A DNA stretch of 6,004 bases from Thermoproteota archaeon (GTDB lineage: Archaea; Korarchaeota; Korarchaeia; Korarchaeales; Korarchaeaceae): assembly GCA_015521385.1 (NCBI GenBank), contig WAOH01000078.1, forward strand, positions 1-6,004, in the 5' to 3' direction. A model generated the notes under the pieces. The model did no database searches and was not told where the DNA came from. It worked only from the letters and a program-made list of their open reading frames with translations. The position numbers and the translations under genes were made by a program. This document shows, one piece after another, positions 6,001 through 6,004 of this stretch. Every line of letters begins with the position of its first letter. Position 1 is the stretch's first letter.

Positions 6001-6004
6001 AGAC

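Overview
The window looks like a thermophilic archaeon, most likely of the TACK group. The signs are a single AT-rich TATA-like element between divergent genes with almost no room for 5' leaders, heavy use of AGG/AGA (Arg) and ATA (Ile) codons, Shine-Dalgarno sites matching GGAGGTGATC inside operons, and an archaeal-type (ArlJ/FlaJ-like) pilus membrane protein. A Korarchaeia-like source would fit, but that is a weak guess from general style, not from a marker gene. Coding density is very high and no stretch over 300 bases lacks a gene.

Left part (1-1005, minus strand): a two-gene operon. It begins with an unrecognised coiled-coil protein of 247 residues, which overlaps by one base (TGATG) a Roadblock/LC7 (MglB-like) protein cut off by the left edge. 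Middle part (1065-3851, plus strand): a divergent operon of a 560-residue coiled-coil protein, a MglA-like small Ras-superfamily GTPase, and an unrecognised beta-rich protein. The two operons appear to share one TATA-like element at about 1028-1037, spaced so that both first genes could be transcribed leaderless or nearly so. The two coiled-coil proteins share a short motif (P-x-K-L-S-Y followed by a Leu/Arg-rich helix).

Right part (3854-5987, minus strand, converging on the middle operon with only 2 bases between stop codons): a two-gene piece of a type IV pilus/archaellum-type locus. It holds a nine-helix type II secretion F-domain membrane platform protein, then a small protein with one N-terminal membrane helix and a beta-rich outer domain resembling archaellum stator (ArlF/ArlG) or pilin-like proteins. 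The operon begins beyond the right edge.

Read together, the window places a GTPase and a Roadblock partner, each behind its own coiled-coil protein, beside pilus assembly genes. In Myxococcus the MglA GTPase and its Roadblock GAP MglB set cell polarity and position type IV pili. A parallel role here, or any regulation of the pilus by this module, is inference from family and position.
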